Source: Malurus cyaneus samueli (taxonomy: Eukaryota; Chordata; Aves; Passeriformes; Maluridae). From it: a stretch of DNA of 64,000 nucleotides. The notes beneath the pieces are model-generated. The model was not told the DNA's origin. It ran no database searches and was given only the letters and a program-made list of their open reading frames with translations. The position numbers were made by a program, and so were the translations under genes. Positions 47,968 to 59,653 of the stretch are shown piece by piece (the stretch's first letter is position 1; each line of letters starts with the position of its first letter). The DNA lies in assembly GCA_009741485.1 (NCBI GenBank), contig CM019220.1, forward strand, positions 31,006,185-31,070,184. Reading direction: 5' to 3'.

Positions 47968-50900
47968 GGTACCACAGCTGGAAAATGTATCTTGGAGTGT
48001 GCGTGCTAAAAAATCCCAATGCAGAGATCGCTGAGGTGCCATGAGCTATTCTGGCTGGAGAGAGGTTCTTTGGTGCAGGAGTTTCTGGGAGCAATCCTCA
48101 CTGCCTTGACTGGGAAACTGCTCACCAAAATTACTGATTTTAACCCTGAGATGTCAAAATGTAAAAGTAAACTGTTGTGCGTTAACAGATAAATGGATGC
48201 TACTTTAAAACAAAAACACAGGAATCTGCACTCCTATTGCATTTTAACAGCTCACTGCTGTATTTTTGGTTTAGACCACACAAGATCTGTGAAACACCCC
48301 CCTGTGTCATGTATTCAAATGCTGTTTCCTGATAAAAGCACAGATTTTTGGTGGTTTTATGCATGCAGAATGCTCTTTCCTGAATAAGCTGTTTTGTAGC
48401 ATGAGTAAGAGCAAGTAGCAGAATCTGTCTCTGATTTTCCTTGGCCAGAATACACAAGAGAAACAAATGAAAAACAACACAGAGCAAAAGACCTTTAAAA
48501 TAGATTCCACTTGGCATGGAGAGTGTTCACGTGAAATTACAGAGAGGGAGAAACTGAGTGAGCAGTATTGTTAGGTAGAATGATTCCATAATTGAAGGAA
48601 AATGTGAGTGAAATCAGTACAAAGTAAAGGTTCAGCAAACAGGAAAAAAACAAAAAAAACCAAGTAACAGTGCCATAGGTGGATGAGAGCCAGCTGAGCC
48701 TCGCTGCTTCAGGTGGGCTGAGCAGAGGAGAGGGTGTTTCCTGCATGTCAGGAGATATTTACTGCTGTGGGGTCTGTGCAGCTGAGGGTGTTTGTGGATA
48801 GCTGCCAAAGTACAGAGAAAATACAGAAAAAATAAACTGTTTTGAGGGATGGTTTGTGGGGGATGTTGTATTTCTGTAGAGAGGCAAAGTTCCAAGAAAC
48901 TGAGCATGGTCACACTGGGACAAGTCCGGGTTTGTGGGGCACAGACAAATGCACTGAGCAGCACAGGAAACCTGCACGAATCTGAGAAAAAGATGCAGGA
49001 GGACACTGAGAGGAAGCAGCAACTTCTTTGGAGATGGCTAAGGATGTGCAAACACAAAAGCCCCTGGAGGCTGATCCCACTGGGATGCATTAATCGATAG
49101 TGAGGAAAGCCAGGAAGGTTTTGAAGGGGAAAATGGATTTCCCTGGTCCTCTTTGGAACATTGGCAGAGAATTAGGGAGCAGGGGCTTTCTGTCAGGTTA
49201 TTCCCCTGTCTCTGCAGCTCTGCCTGAGCTCTGTGCAGATCCCCTGCCTGGGATAGAATGTGTAGGTGATGGTTTGGAGATATAGTGGGATGACATCAGA
49301 TTGCAGAGGTGGTAGAGGCCATACAGCTGTGCACAGCACGCTCACATGGAATCACACCAGCATTTCCAGGCAGCAGAGCAGCCTCCAGAGGTTGTGTTTT
49401 TAGCAGGAATAAATGGGTGCTAGCAAGAACATGAGCGATTACAGACTTCACCCCCATTCCCTGCCCTCTGACCTGACAATTGTCTCCTTTTCACATGGTC
49501 ACATCCTGCTCCACGGAGATTTCTGACTTTGGACTCTTAGCCACAGCCATTAGGAGATAGATTTGTCCTCCAGTCATTGGTAAGAGCAAACACTTCCTTT
49601 TAATTGGAAAACACATTGTCAGCTGATAATTTTCTAGGTGAGCAGCAAGGAAAGGGCTGCCACAAGTCACTCTGAGGGCTGTAATTGCCTGAGGCATTTT
49701 GTTTGTTCTCCTTCCCCTTCTCCAGATTTTCCTCTCTTTTGTGTTGTGGAAGACCCAAAACCACAGAAACCATTGGTTTTCATTGTAGAGACACTCAACA
49801 CAAGCACTGTCAAATCACACAGGTAAAAGTAGGGCATATTCCCCTTCATCTTTTGTAGTTATAAGCCGAATTATGAGTAAGAATGATCAGTAAAACAACT
49901 GTGATTTTTAAATCAGTAACAGTAATGGGTTTTATTTTCCTCCTTTCATGTGGATGAATTTTTATTCTGATAACCTTATGATGCTGCAAGCTTGCTCCTG
50001 GTTCTTGCTTACTTTGCTGAAGGAAGAGGGGTGAGGAGGGGAGTGGAGCAGAGCAGGGGTCTGTGCCAGCCTTCAAAAACATCTTCTTGTGTCACAGCAG
50101 CTCTTTGAGACATCCAAAAGGTGTCCTGCACAAAGTCAGGATGCAATTAAAACTCTGAGAAGCTCCTTTTGTGACATCTCTCCCACCTCAGATTAGACAA
50201 TGGCTAAAATGTTCACATGAGAGATTCACATTCAAGTTTCCTTTTAGGAGCAAAATGGAGACTTGAAAAGAGGAGGGATGATTCCCAGGTGCCCGGAAAG
50301 CACCTGAACCATCAATAATCTTCACTTTTTTTTCTGATCAGAAACTTTGTTTCAGATCCAAGAAAAGCCATCCTTCAAAACTGATGTGTGTGTTCCCCCA
50401 AGAATTTCTGGTGGTGGTGACTCACCATTTTCTGAAAACACCCAGTCCCTTCTGTAATTCTGAATGATGTGGTGGTTTTCTGATCAGGCCAAGCATTTTA
50501 CAAGGTTTGTATCTGTGGTGCACAGGCCAACATTTTCTCCCTATTATCCATTCTCTGACTGATTTAATCCATTCATTTCTTATTTTGTCTCAGAATGGGC
50601 GAAAAAAAAAAAAAAAAAAAAAAAAGATGTTCTAAATTTCTGCGTTTTCAGGTTGAGATCTCAGGATGGGGATGCTCAGGTGGCTCCAGCCCATGCAGGG
50701 GCTCTTTGGAGTCCTTCACCTGGAGAGCACAGGGCAGAGGGAGAGGCTGAGCTCACTCCCATCATTACCAGAGGGGTTTCAACTGAGCAATGATGGTGTG
50801 AAAGATGTGGGAATGTTATTTCTAGATAGCCATGGGATGGTTGATAAAAAGGTGGCATCATGGCAGAATTTAAGTATAGTCTTTAAACCCCTTGATAGTC

Positions 50901-51960
50901 TCTAAGATAGAAACATGAAAACAGCATGTTATGGTCTAAGCTTTTCTCTGGGCCAGATTTTATAAAGTTCATCATAAATATACTTTATAAAATTTAATTC
51001 TGTGGTTAATTAAGGGACACATGCTTAGATACAATCTGTGTTTAATAAGATCACATCAGCTCTGAACACCTGTTGCTGTTGAATATATTGGTTTTCGTTA
51101 AATCTTTTATCAGGGTACATTGGGCAAATCCATCATTTTTCACTGAAGATCTCAAAAATTTGTGACTTCATTGTGATAAGAACTTGTCTTGATACTACTG
51201 TCTTTTTATTAGCACAAGTATAAATATAATTTATTTTTCTCTATGAATTTCATTCCTGTAATACTCAGGGATATTGAGCGAGGGCATATTTGGCCACTGA
51301 AGGTCAATCCCTGCACCAAAGGTCTTATATTTAAAGAAGATAAATAATAACTGAAACATAAGGAAGACAATTTTATTACTCTTCCTGTAAATACAATCAT
51401 TCTTTATTATTGCTATTTTGAGTAAACCAGGGAAAACTGTAATATTTCCACAATTTTTTGAAGCATTAAGAGATTCTTTTCCTAGAGTTCTTTATTCAGA
51501 ATATTCTGTTCAATTTCATAAAAATGGAGAGGCCTTGAATAGTTATTTGTTTCACAAATATTAGATGTTTTCTTTACCATGGAGATTTAGCCAGTATTCA
51601 TCCAGACTCTTCTCATTCCTAAGAGTAAGAAATACACACTTCATTATTTTATTGGTGTACAAAATGTAGTGCTATCTGCATTCAAGGATTAAATAGAGAT
51701 TATTTATTGTTAACTAATAAAAAATATAAGTTATTTTAGAAATGGAGCTTTAGAGATACATGCGAATGTAGAAGGATTTATCTAATATAAATATCAAAAC
51801 TATACAAGTTAAAAGAGTTGGCTTTCTAATGAAGACTTTAGCTACAGGAATTATAATTGCCTGGTACTGATAATTTTGAAACTTTTCCACGTAGAAACCT
51901 TGTAGGAAGATTTTCAGGCAGTTCTGTGTAGTAATAGCAGTGTTTTCAATATCACTCTAA
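47968..51960. other. Intergenic stretch
   Basis: No gene supported. It contains A24 at 50602-50625. The 152-codon minus-strand ORF at 48632-49090 has no recognisable domain, and a shorter frame overlaps it. Confidence 0.45.
50602..50625. repeat. Poly(A) run of 24
   Basis: Twenty-four consecutive A follow AATGGGCG. No retrotransposed body or flanking duplication is recognised. Confidence 0.85.
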
Positions 51961-52041
51961 ATGTTCTTTTGCTCGATACTAAAAATATTTCCTTCTGTTT
52001 CCTTCTCAACTTTCCAAACTTTATATCAGCAGACTTCAGAA

Positions 52042-52395
52042 ACTAGTGAGAAACCAAACCCTAAAACTGGTGAGAAACCAAACCCTAAAACTGGTGAGGA
52101 ACCAAACCCTAAAACTGGTGAGGAACCAAACCCTAAAACTGGTGAGAAACCAAACCCTAAAACTGGTGAGAAATCAAACCCTAAAACTGGTGAGAAATCA
52201 AACCCTAAAACTGGTGAGAAACAAAACCCTAAAACTGGTGAGAAACCAAACCCTAAAACTGGTGAGGAACCAAACCCTAAAACTGGTGAGAAATCAACCC
52301 TGAAACTAGTGAGAAACCAAACCCTAAAACTAGTGAGGAACAAAACCCTAAAACTAGTGAGGATCCAAACCCTAAAACTGGTGAGGAACCAAACC
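52042..52395 (+). repeat. 24-bp minisatellite, about 14.8 units
   Basis: The unit is ACTGGTGAGAAACC followed by AAACCCTAAA. Variants change GAGAAA to GAGGAA, and CC to TC or AC. The first unit and units 12-14 carry ACTAGT; central units carry ACTGGT. Unit 11 has lost one A. Because 24 is divisible by three and the unit has few stops, several frames stay open (TGEKPNPK repeated on plus, SPVLGFGF on minus), giving a 188-codon ORF at 51961-52527 that I regard as an artefact. Each unit carries AACCCTAA, the complement of a TTAGGG hexamer. Confidence 0.95.
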
Positions 52396-53660
52396 TTTTC
52401 CATGCTGCCATTCATGGATCTGCAGCTCCAATGCCACCATGGACAGATTGATGCATTCACTGGTGTCATCGAGGTCTTGCAAACCAAAGGAGAATCAGAG
52501 AGAGCCCACAGGGGAAATATTTTCTAATGGGCACTACAAATGAGTTGGGAAGGACTTGGATTTGGGAAAAAACGAGTCTGGCATCCCATGGCAGTAGCTC
52601 TGGGGGCTCATCCCCTCTTGAACACAACTTCATGCCCACAGTCCCTCCCTGGGTGCTCATTCAGCCCCAGCTGACACACACTTGTACATTTTTTGCTGGA
52701 AGGACAGTAACCAAATGGAACATTTTCTCTGTAAACATTTTCAGTAATTACCAACTGCCTTTCAGACTTCAAATCTTTAAATCTGCAGTCATTTACCTGG
52801 CGTAGGTGCTGAAACAAAGGGCTGGAAATGGCACCAGGACTAAGCAGAAGCACCTACAAGGGTGTGAGCTTTGGGCAGACTCTGTTGACAAAGCTCCAAC
52901 AAGTCTGACACCTGAGAAGAGCTGCCGAACTCAAATTGCTCCAGCTGCTCAAACTCCTGACATGTGGGTTTCCTCACAGCCCTATAATCCTGTCCTTGAT
53001 GAGGCCAGTTTTGGATCAAGATGAATTTATGAGGAACTGTAGTAATCAGGTGTATAAAATAAGAGAAGAGATGTTGAAAAACAAAGGGCAGTAGATGGAC
53101 ACAGAAAATAAGGTGTTTTACTGTGACTCAGGATAGTTTGTCACAAGGATCAAGAAACAAATGAAAACTGAGAAAACCATATGCCATATAACAGTATTCA
53201 AGGTTGGGTTATTTAAGCCACTCTTCTCAGGATCATTAAAAACCAAAAATTTATTCATGCTATTCTATCTTGCATAGTCTATCCCTTTCATGTGTAAGCA
53301 ATGACTCCATATATGTGTTTGTGTTTATGAGGAACAGAGGTGACTAGCAGAAATCTGATAGTCTTTTTTTTATTATTAGGTCTTCTTGAAGTTTAAGCTT
53401 CTAAATCATATGCAAAAAAATATTAAAATAATACTATCAAAGGCTCCGTCTTTCGGAGATTCAGTTCATAAATATGCACTTTGATGGAGGAAATGCAGAC
53501 CCTTTTATGCAGTATGAATGTCATCAAGGAGATATTCTCATGCTAATTATTATAGACAATTCATGGCTGAACAGCTCTCAGATAATGTAAGAAATGGCAG
53601 GGGCTTATTTCCACATCCTTCTATTCTTCTCTTAAAGCTCCACTTTTTCACTATCTCTGC
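52396..53660. other. Intergenic stretch between tandem arrays
   Basis: This is ordinary sequence separating the 24-bp minisatellite from the nested duplication. No gene or mobile element is recognised. Confidence 0.5.
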
Positions 53661-54447
53661 TATTTCATTTGCAACTTGCCATCTTCAGGGAGAGAGAGAG
53701 TTTGTCGTTTGGGAATAGTTTTTGGGGATGGTGGTGATGGCTCTGGGACCTGCAAAGACCTGAGCCTGGGCTGGAGCTCCACTTTAACCCAGCCCAGGGT
53801 GCTCAGCCCTTCCCCAGCTGCTTTGCAAGGGACATGAGAGCTTATCCCAGATGCCAACAGAGTGATCCATCTCACCCTGTGGTGCTCCCTCTGTGAGCAG
53901 CAGCTGCTGGGGGTGAGAACGTGAAATATCTCCCAGGTTTTGGCGTGAGATGGACACGAGGAATGCACGTGGTGAAATCAGAGCATATTTCATTTGCAAC
54001 TTGCCATCTTCAGGGAGAGAGAGTTTGTCATTTGGGAATGGTTATTGGGGATGGTGGTGATGGCTCTGGGACCTGCGAGGACGTGACCCTGGGCTGGAGC
54101 TCCACTTTAACCCAGCCCAGGGTGCTCAGCCCTTCCCCAGCTGCCTTGCAAAGGATATGAGAGCTTAGCCCAGACGCCAACAGAGTGATCCATCTCACCC
54201 TGTGGTGCTCCCTCTGTGAGCAGCAGCTGCTGGGGGTGAGAACGTGAAATATCTCCCAGGGTGCTCAGCCCTTCCCCAGCTGCCTTGCAAGGGACATGAG
54301 AGCTTATCCCAGATGCCAACAGAGTGATCCATCTCACCCTGTGATGCTCCCTCTGTAAGCAGCAGCTGCTGGGGGTGAGGGTGTGAAATATCTCCCAGGT
54401 TTTGGCGTGAGATGGACACGAGGAATGCACGTGGTGAAATCAGAGCA
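53661..54447 (+). repeat. Nested tandem duplication: 323-325-bp unit with inner 139-bp duplication
   Basis: Unit A is 53661-53985. Unit B is 53986-54447 and contains an extra 139-bp tandem copy. The inner unit is bounded by CCCAGG at 53793 and 53932 in A, and at 54116, 54255 and 54394 in B; each step is exactly 139 bp. Copies differ at only a few bases. Each inner unit carries the perfect 12-bp palindrome CAGCAGCTGCTG. Open frames across it repeat the same residues and are not genes. Confidence 0.95.
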
Positions 54448-56035
54448 TTGGATTGTGGTGACCCAACTCATTGTCATGGCCTTTCCTGCTGGCATCTCTA
54501 CACCATTAATGAGATAACAACCCAGCAGTCTGCAGAGAAACTGGGAAAACCATCAGGCTCTTTCTGAAAGCTGAATTTTATGCTTGTAAGAGTAGTTGAG
54601 AATATCTCGGGCTGGAAGAGGTGGAGAAAATAAACAAGTGAGGGAAAAACAGCTTAAGGCAGAACAAGTTTAATATGTTTTTTTTCCTTTTACACTGGGG
54701 TGAGGGGGGAGAAGTGTGTGCCAAATTTGAAGTTTACTGCCAACGGCCATTACTTATGTAAGTAAGTTTGGCTTGCCAGCCCAGTGCACAAGGCTGACTG
54801 ACCTTGGCAGCCGTATGTCAGAATTATTCTCCTACAAATCCTGTACTCCCTGGCAGTTTCTGCAGTGCTCTGAACTCAGGCAGGCTTGTCAGCTTGTAGA
54901 GAATCTACTGCCTATTTTTTCCCCCATTTTCTTTCAAGAAGCAAGGAAAAGCTAATGCGGGATTCTGGGATTTTTTTAAGACACCTGGTATTCCCTACTA
55001 AAGCAGGGGGAATCTTTCAGTTTGGTCTCCTGGGCAGTTGTGGAGCTGGGTAGCCTATGGAAAATGCTGTAAAGAAAAGGAAGTGCTTGAAGTGGATGCT
55101 GGAATGAATTATTTGAGGTAGTAGAGGAGGAATAAGTGAGGCTGACCATCCTGACAAGGCTGTGCTGTTTGCGTTTCCTCTGCGTGGGTGCAGACTCCAC
55201 TGTCTGTGCCATTTTCCTGTCAGCACAGATCCCAAAGAGGACTCAAGGGGGAGAGCTGAAATGTGCATAAGTGTGAACCAGAAAATGTCAGGTTTCCAGG
55301 TCAGAAAACTTGCACAAAATTAAAAGGAGGAGTTGGAGGGGGGGAGAGAAGTCCCCTTTTATCTGCAGAAGAGCATCTGCAATAACTGGCAGCTGAGCCA
55401 GGGATTAATTATAGCAGCAGCACATGGAATGATGGTGAGATCTGTCAGGATTTCACCACCCTGCGTGTGAAGCACTACCAAGCTGGTAGAATCCCATTTT
55501 TTGGATCAGATCACAGCTGGGTTTCATCTGGGAAAGCTGCATCCCAGGACTCAGGTGTCTCCCACAGCCCATACAGATGACCTGGGCTCCCTGCAGCTCT
55601 GCAGAGATAAGAGTCACCCAGCTGTGCTCCAAATTTGTTTTTTTACACGAATGAATCACAAATCAGAAAATAAGTAGGGTAACCTGAAAAGCTCGGGTGG
55701 ATCTTTGTCAAATTGATTTCCAGAGCTTCTTACAAGTGAAACAGCAGTGGGGTGGCTGCGTCCCAGCCCTTAGCATGGCAATACCACGTGAACATTTCCT
55801 TCTTGGCACCCAGAGGAAGTCTGACCCTCTCACCCTGGGTCTCAGGCACTAATACTGGGTAGTATTTCATTACTCTCTGTGTCTGGGTTATGCTTTGTAC
55901 ATCCAAAGAGAAAATGAAATTCTTATGAGTTTGCCCAAGCTCGCTTTTTCCATCTGCCAGGGTCCTTGAGCACGGTGTGGCCAAGTCACACAACAGACAT
56001 GCAGGACACAAGGGGACTGGGGTTATATATATATG
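54448..56035. other. Intergenic stretch
   Basis: Nothing supported. A let-7-like 11-mer at 55114-55124 was examined and rejected. Confidence 0.45.
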
Positions 56036-56039
56036 TAGA

Positions 56040-56040
<1 letters not shown>

Positions 56041-56122
<82 letters not shown>
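56041..56122. repeat. (ATCT)n microsatellite, about 20 units
   Basis: A perfect tetranucleotide array of about 82 bases, preceded by a short TA run at 56024-56034. Its length and purity suggest high polymorphism. Confidence 0.97.
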
Positions 56123-56284
56123 AAAATTTTAAACAGCCTCCCCACTTAAAGGGAAGGAAGACTTCTTGATATTCTCAGATTTATCTAATTGTGGGTGTAC
56201 TCCAGGCACGAACAAGATCTTTTTTATTTAAAGCAGGTTAATTTAATTTAAATGTGGATACAAATCTCTATACTTTCATCTTTC

Positions 56285-56300
56285 AAAAAAAAAAAAAAAA
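56285..56300. repeat. Poly(A) run of 16
   Basis: A simple homopolymer following CATCTTTC. No retrocopy is recognised. Confidence 0.8.
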
Positions 56301-57464
56301 GATGTATTTTAACCACCCTTCTTTCTGTGTCCAATAGTGGCTCGAGAATCTAATTCTATATGGATACATTTTTAATTTGAAGTGTGATCCGGCTATCACT
56401 GCAAGTTCATCCATCCCCTAGGCATCTTGGATGTACCCATGTGAAGAATCAAACCTGCTTTTTGTAAGATAATCTGGCAGGCTGTTGGTCTGACACACTA
56501 CAGGAGTGGGTATAGCCAGGATTTCCAAAACACAAACACTCTATAACCAAGATGGTCCCATCAGTTTTCTCATCACTTTTGAACCTTTCAGCCATCAGCC
56601 TTTCTTTGTCATAAGAAAACCTTTAATACAGACCACTCCTGAGATATGAATCAGACTTATTTGTTTTCGTTTTTTTTTTTATCCAGGGTTTGGGTTTGGT
56701 TTTATTTTTTGGGGTTTTTTTTCTGTTGGTAGAATGGGCTCTGAGTTTGGTTTTTCACCCAGATATAGTGTAAGTGCTAGGAGAAGAAGGCAACAAAGGA
56801 TGGTAAAGGAGAATTTTAGGTCTGTGTCCTTCCATACTCTGATCCTTGTCAGCAGGTCCCCAGGGAGAGATTTTCCAGCAGCACTCTGAAGAAGCAAGAG
56901 CTTGTGGAGACCTCCCAGTAGAATTAGGGCTGCAGGGCTTGCCCTCACTAACTGAGCAAAAGCAGCAGTAATGTACTTGCCCAAAATCAGAAGTAATTCT
57001 CTGCATTTGTGTGACAGTCGTAAAGAGGTGCCACATGAGAAGGTGATACAACCTTCTTTTAAAATTAAAACTTTTTAATTTTTCTCTTTTTTTTTTAAAG
57101 AAGAATTTTATATTGTGCTTTTTGTTCAGCATTTTATAAGCTTCTGCTTCTTTTGTATCTTAATAAAGCAAGCAAAGCTGAGCTGAAGTTTTTAATATAT
57201 TAAATCAGAAACCTAGACTGGAATGAAAGATAAGAATCCAATAACACCAAAAAGACACACAGAATAGAATCGGTTATAAAAGATTTATGCACCAGGATTA
57301 GGAGGTTAAAAAGGCAAAAACTTTAATGTTCACTCATGCAAGAATGTCAAGTCACTGGTCTAAATAAGGAATTTGACAGTAATAAGATTTTAAAAGTGGG
57401 TATTTTCAGGTAGTGCTATCTGCTGTAATAAATGGAGGTCACAAAACTTTGATCCAAGTATATC
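56301..57464. other. Intergenic stretch
   Basis: AT-rich with several T runs. No gene or mobile element is supported. Confidence 0.45.
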
Positions 57465-57785
57465 CCTCGGACGTTCGAGGCTGAGGCGGTCACTATCTGA
57501 ACTTTGAAAATGTGTTTTATAACCTGTTTTAATAAACAGCTGCTAATGCAAGGCATATTTATATGCTTTGGTAAGGCTTGCTTTCCTTATCAGTATCTCT
57601 GCAGCGCCCGTGTCGCGGCAGACGGTGCCAGTCTTCTGAAGGATTTGCTGCCGGGATAAACCTCATTTGCTTTCCACCTAGGGTGAAAAGCATGCAATTG
57701 CCCTCAAAGTTTGACGAGGGAGGAATTTGGAGGTGCTGATGAAGCACATCTGTCCCCGAGTCACTCGGGACGGAACTTTTCATTC
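57465..57785 (-). other. CpG-retaining block with a 74-codon minus-strand ORF
   Basis: This short block keeps many CpGs (CCTCGGACGTTCGAGG, GCGCCCGTGTCGCGG, GACGAGG, CACTCGGGACGG) between AT-rich neighbours. A minus-strand frame from ATG at 57783 to 57559 encodes 74 residues, starting MKSSVPSDSGTDV and including LGGKQMRFIPAANPS. I recognise no domain. Hairpins CCCGAGT/ACTCGGG (57755-57769) and CCTCG/CGAGG are present. It lies 350 bp before the CpG island. It may be a regulatory element, a first exon or a small ORF; the sequence alone does not decide. Confidence 0.25.
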
Positions 57786-58134
57786 AGGATAGCACGTGGG
57801 ATATGTCAGGAAAGCAGTTTTTAACTCACCAGAAAATGAAGTCTTCTCCGTGCTAGCATACATTTACATTTATTTTGAACACTGGAGAGCCGAACAACAT
57901 CAAACTCAGCTCTGGATAGGTCAAAAAACAGCACGAGGATCCTGCCCTTCCAACTAAATCAGAAGGTTGGAGATGAGACTAAAAACATCAGAGCAAGCAG
58001 GGCATGAGAGGTACATTATTCCACAGCTTAAAAACCCTCGTTACTGTTTCTAAAAATGTCAGGTCAGACTATAAATCTAAAGGCAATCACTATATAATTT
58101 TCACTTAAGCCTCTCAGAGAAATGTCTGAAGCCC

Positions 58135-58591
58135 GGTGATCTCTTTTCAGAGCAAGGTGGTGCGAAGCAGCTCCAGATTAGGGGCTGCCCCATGTTTTTG
58201 TTTCATCCCCCGCCCGCCCGAAAGAGCCGCATCCTCGGGCTCTGCTCAGCCCTGCCCGGCGGCTGCGACAGGGACACGGCCCGGGCTGGCACAGTGCCAC
58301 CACGGGGAAGGGACCAGGGCAACAGCCGAGTGTTTCTGGGAGGAACCAGAAGCGGCCGCATCTCAGCCTTTCCGCCGCGCCTGACAAATTAGCTCTCCGC
58401 CGCTTTTGCGCGGGGCCGCAGTGACATCTCATGGCTGCGGGCCAGCATTGCAGCGACCCGCGGCCACCCGGGTCGCCCCTGCCGCTTCTCACTGACACCA
58501 GGGAATTGTTTTGGAAGAGCCTCCCGCAGTCCCTTCAGCAGAGGGGTGACGCGGTGCCTGTCACCGCGGGAGAGGGGTCACGGGCGCTGCG
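58135..58591. promoter_or_regulatory. CpG-island-like region, possible promoter
   Basis: GC content and CpG density rise abruptly (CCCGCCCGCCCG, GCGGCCGC, CCGCCGCTTTTGCGCGGGGCC) compared with the rest of the window. CpG islands mark about half or more of vertebrate promoters. There is no obvious TATA box, which is usual for such promoters. An ATG at 58431 opens a frame, but that frame runs into the minisatellite and is not credible as a protein. Direction of transcription cannot be set. The island continues without a break into the tandem repeat at 58592. Confidence 0.5.
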
Positions 58592-59653
58592 CAGCATCCT
58601 TCCCGCATCCCTCCCACAGCATCCTTCCCGCATCCCTCCCGCAGCATCCTTCCTGCATCCTTCCCGCAGCATCCTTCCCGCAGCATCCCTCCCACAGCAT
58701 CCTTCCCGCATCCCTCCCGCAGCATCCTTCCCGCAGCATCCCTCCCGCAGCATCCCTCCCGCAGCATCCTTCCCGCATCCCTCCCGCAGCATCCTTCCCG
58801 CAGCATCCTTCCTGCATCCTTCCCGCATCCTTCCTGCATCCCTCCCGCAGCATCCCTCCCGCAGCATCCTTCCCGCAGCATCCTTCCTGCATCCCTCCCG
58901 CAGCATCCTTCCCGCAGCATCCCTCCCCAGCATCCCTCCCGCAGCATCCCTCCCGCAGCATCCTTCCTGCATCCCTCCCGCAGCATCCTTCCCGCAGCAT
59001 CCTTCCTGCATCCCTCCCGCAGCATCCTTCCCGCAGCATCCTTCCCGCAGCATCCTTCCTGCATCCCTCCCGCATCCTTCCCGCAGCATCCCTCCCGCAG
59101 CATCCTTCCCGCAGCATCCCTCCCGCAGCATCCTTCCCGCAGCATCCTTCCCGCAGCATCCTTCCCGCAGCATCCTTCCTGCATCCCTCCTGCAGCATCC
59201 TTCCCGCATCCCTCCCGCAGCATCCTTCCCGCAGCATCCTTCCCGCAGCATCCTTCCTGCATCCTTCCCGCATCCTTCCCGCATCCCTCCCGCATCCTTC
59301 CCGCAGCATCTTTCCTGCATCCTTCCCGCAGCATCCCTCCCGCAGCATCCTTCCCGCAGCATCCTCTCCCGCAGCATCCTTCCCGCAGCATCCCTCCCGC
59401 AGCATCCTTCCCGCAGCATCCTTCCCGCATCCCTCCCGCAGCATCCTCCCGCAGCATCCTCCCGCAGCATCCCTCCCGCAGCATCCTTCCCGCAGCATCC
59501 CTCCCGCAGCATCCCTCCCGCAGCATCTTCCTGCATCCTTCCCGCGCATCCTTCCTGCATCCTTCCCGCATCCTTCCTGCATCCCTCCCGCAGCATCCCT
59601 CCCGCAGCATCCTCCGCTTCCCGCAGCATCCTTCCTGCATCCCTCCCGCATCA
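58592..59653. repeat. GC-rich minisatellite of 14- and 11-bp units, about 1.06 kb
   Basis: Units follow CATCCYTCCYG with or without a trailing CAG, giving 14- or 11-bp steps. A larger pattern containing the CCCACAG variant occurs twice near the left end (58606 and 58681 regions), suggesting higher-order duplication. The minus strand is G-rich, with repeated GGGAGGG and GGGAAGG blocks 7 bases apart that could form G-quadruplexes. Because the units lack stop triplets in most frames, ORFs of 350-440 codons appear on both strands (HPSRSIPPAAS-type and GCCGKDAAG-type repeats); I reject these as genes. Confidence 0.97.

Noticed and set aside
39745..50625. Poly(A)/poly(T) runs as tails of processed pseudogenes
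   Set aside because: No recognisable coding or small-RNA body and no flanking target-site duplications were found at 3802, 39745, 45199, 50602 or 56285.
51961..52527. 188-codon ORF with TGEKPNPK repeats, resembling zinc-finger TGEKP linkers
   Set aside because: The period is a multiple of three, so frames stay open by default. There are no Cys/His pairs between the linkers, and a 1-bp deletion in unit 11 changes the frame mid-array.
52042..54447. CRISPR-like repeat arrays
   Set aside because: The repeats are head-to-tail without unique spacers, and the sequence is vertebrate nuclear DNA.
55114..55124. TGAGGTAGTAG, identical to the start of let-7
   Set aside because: The match stops after 11 bases and no complementary arm for a precursor hairpin lies within 100 bases on either side.
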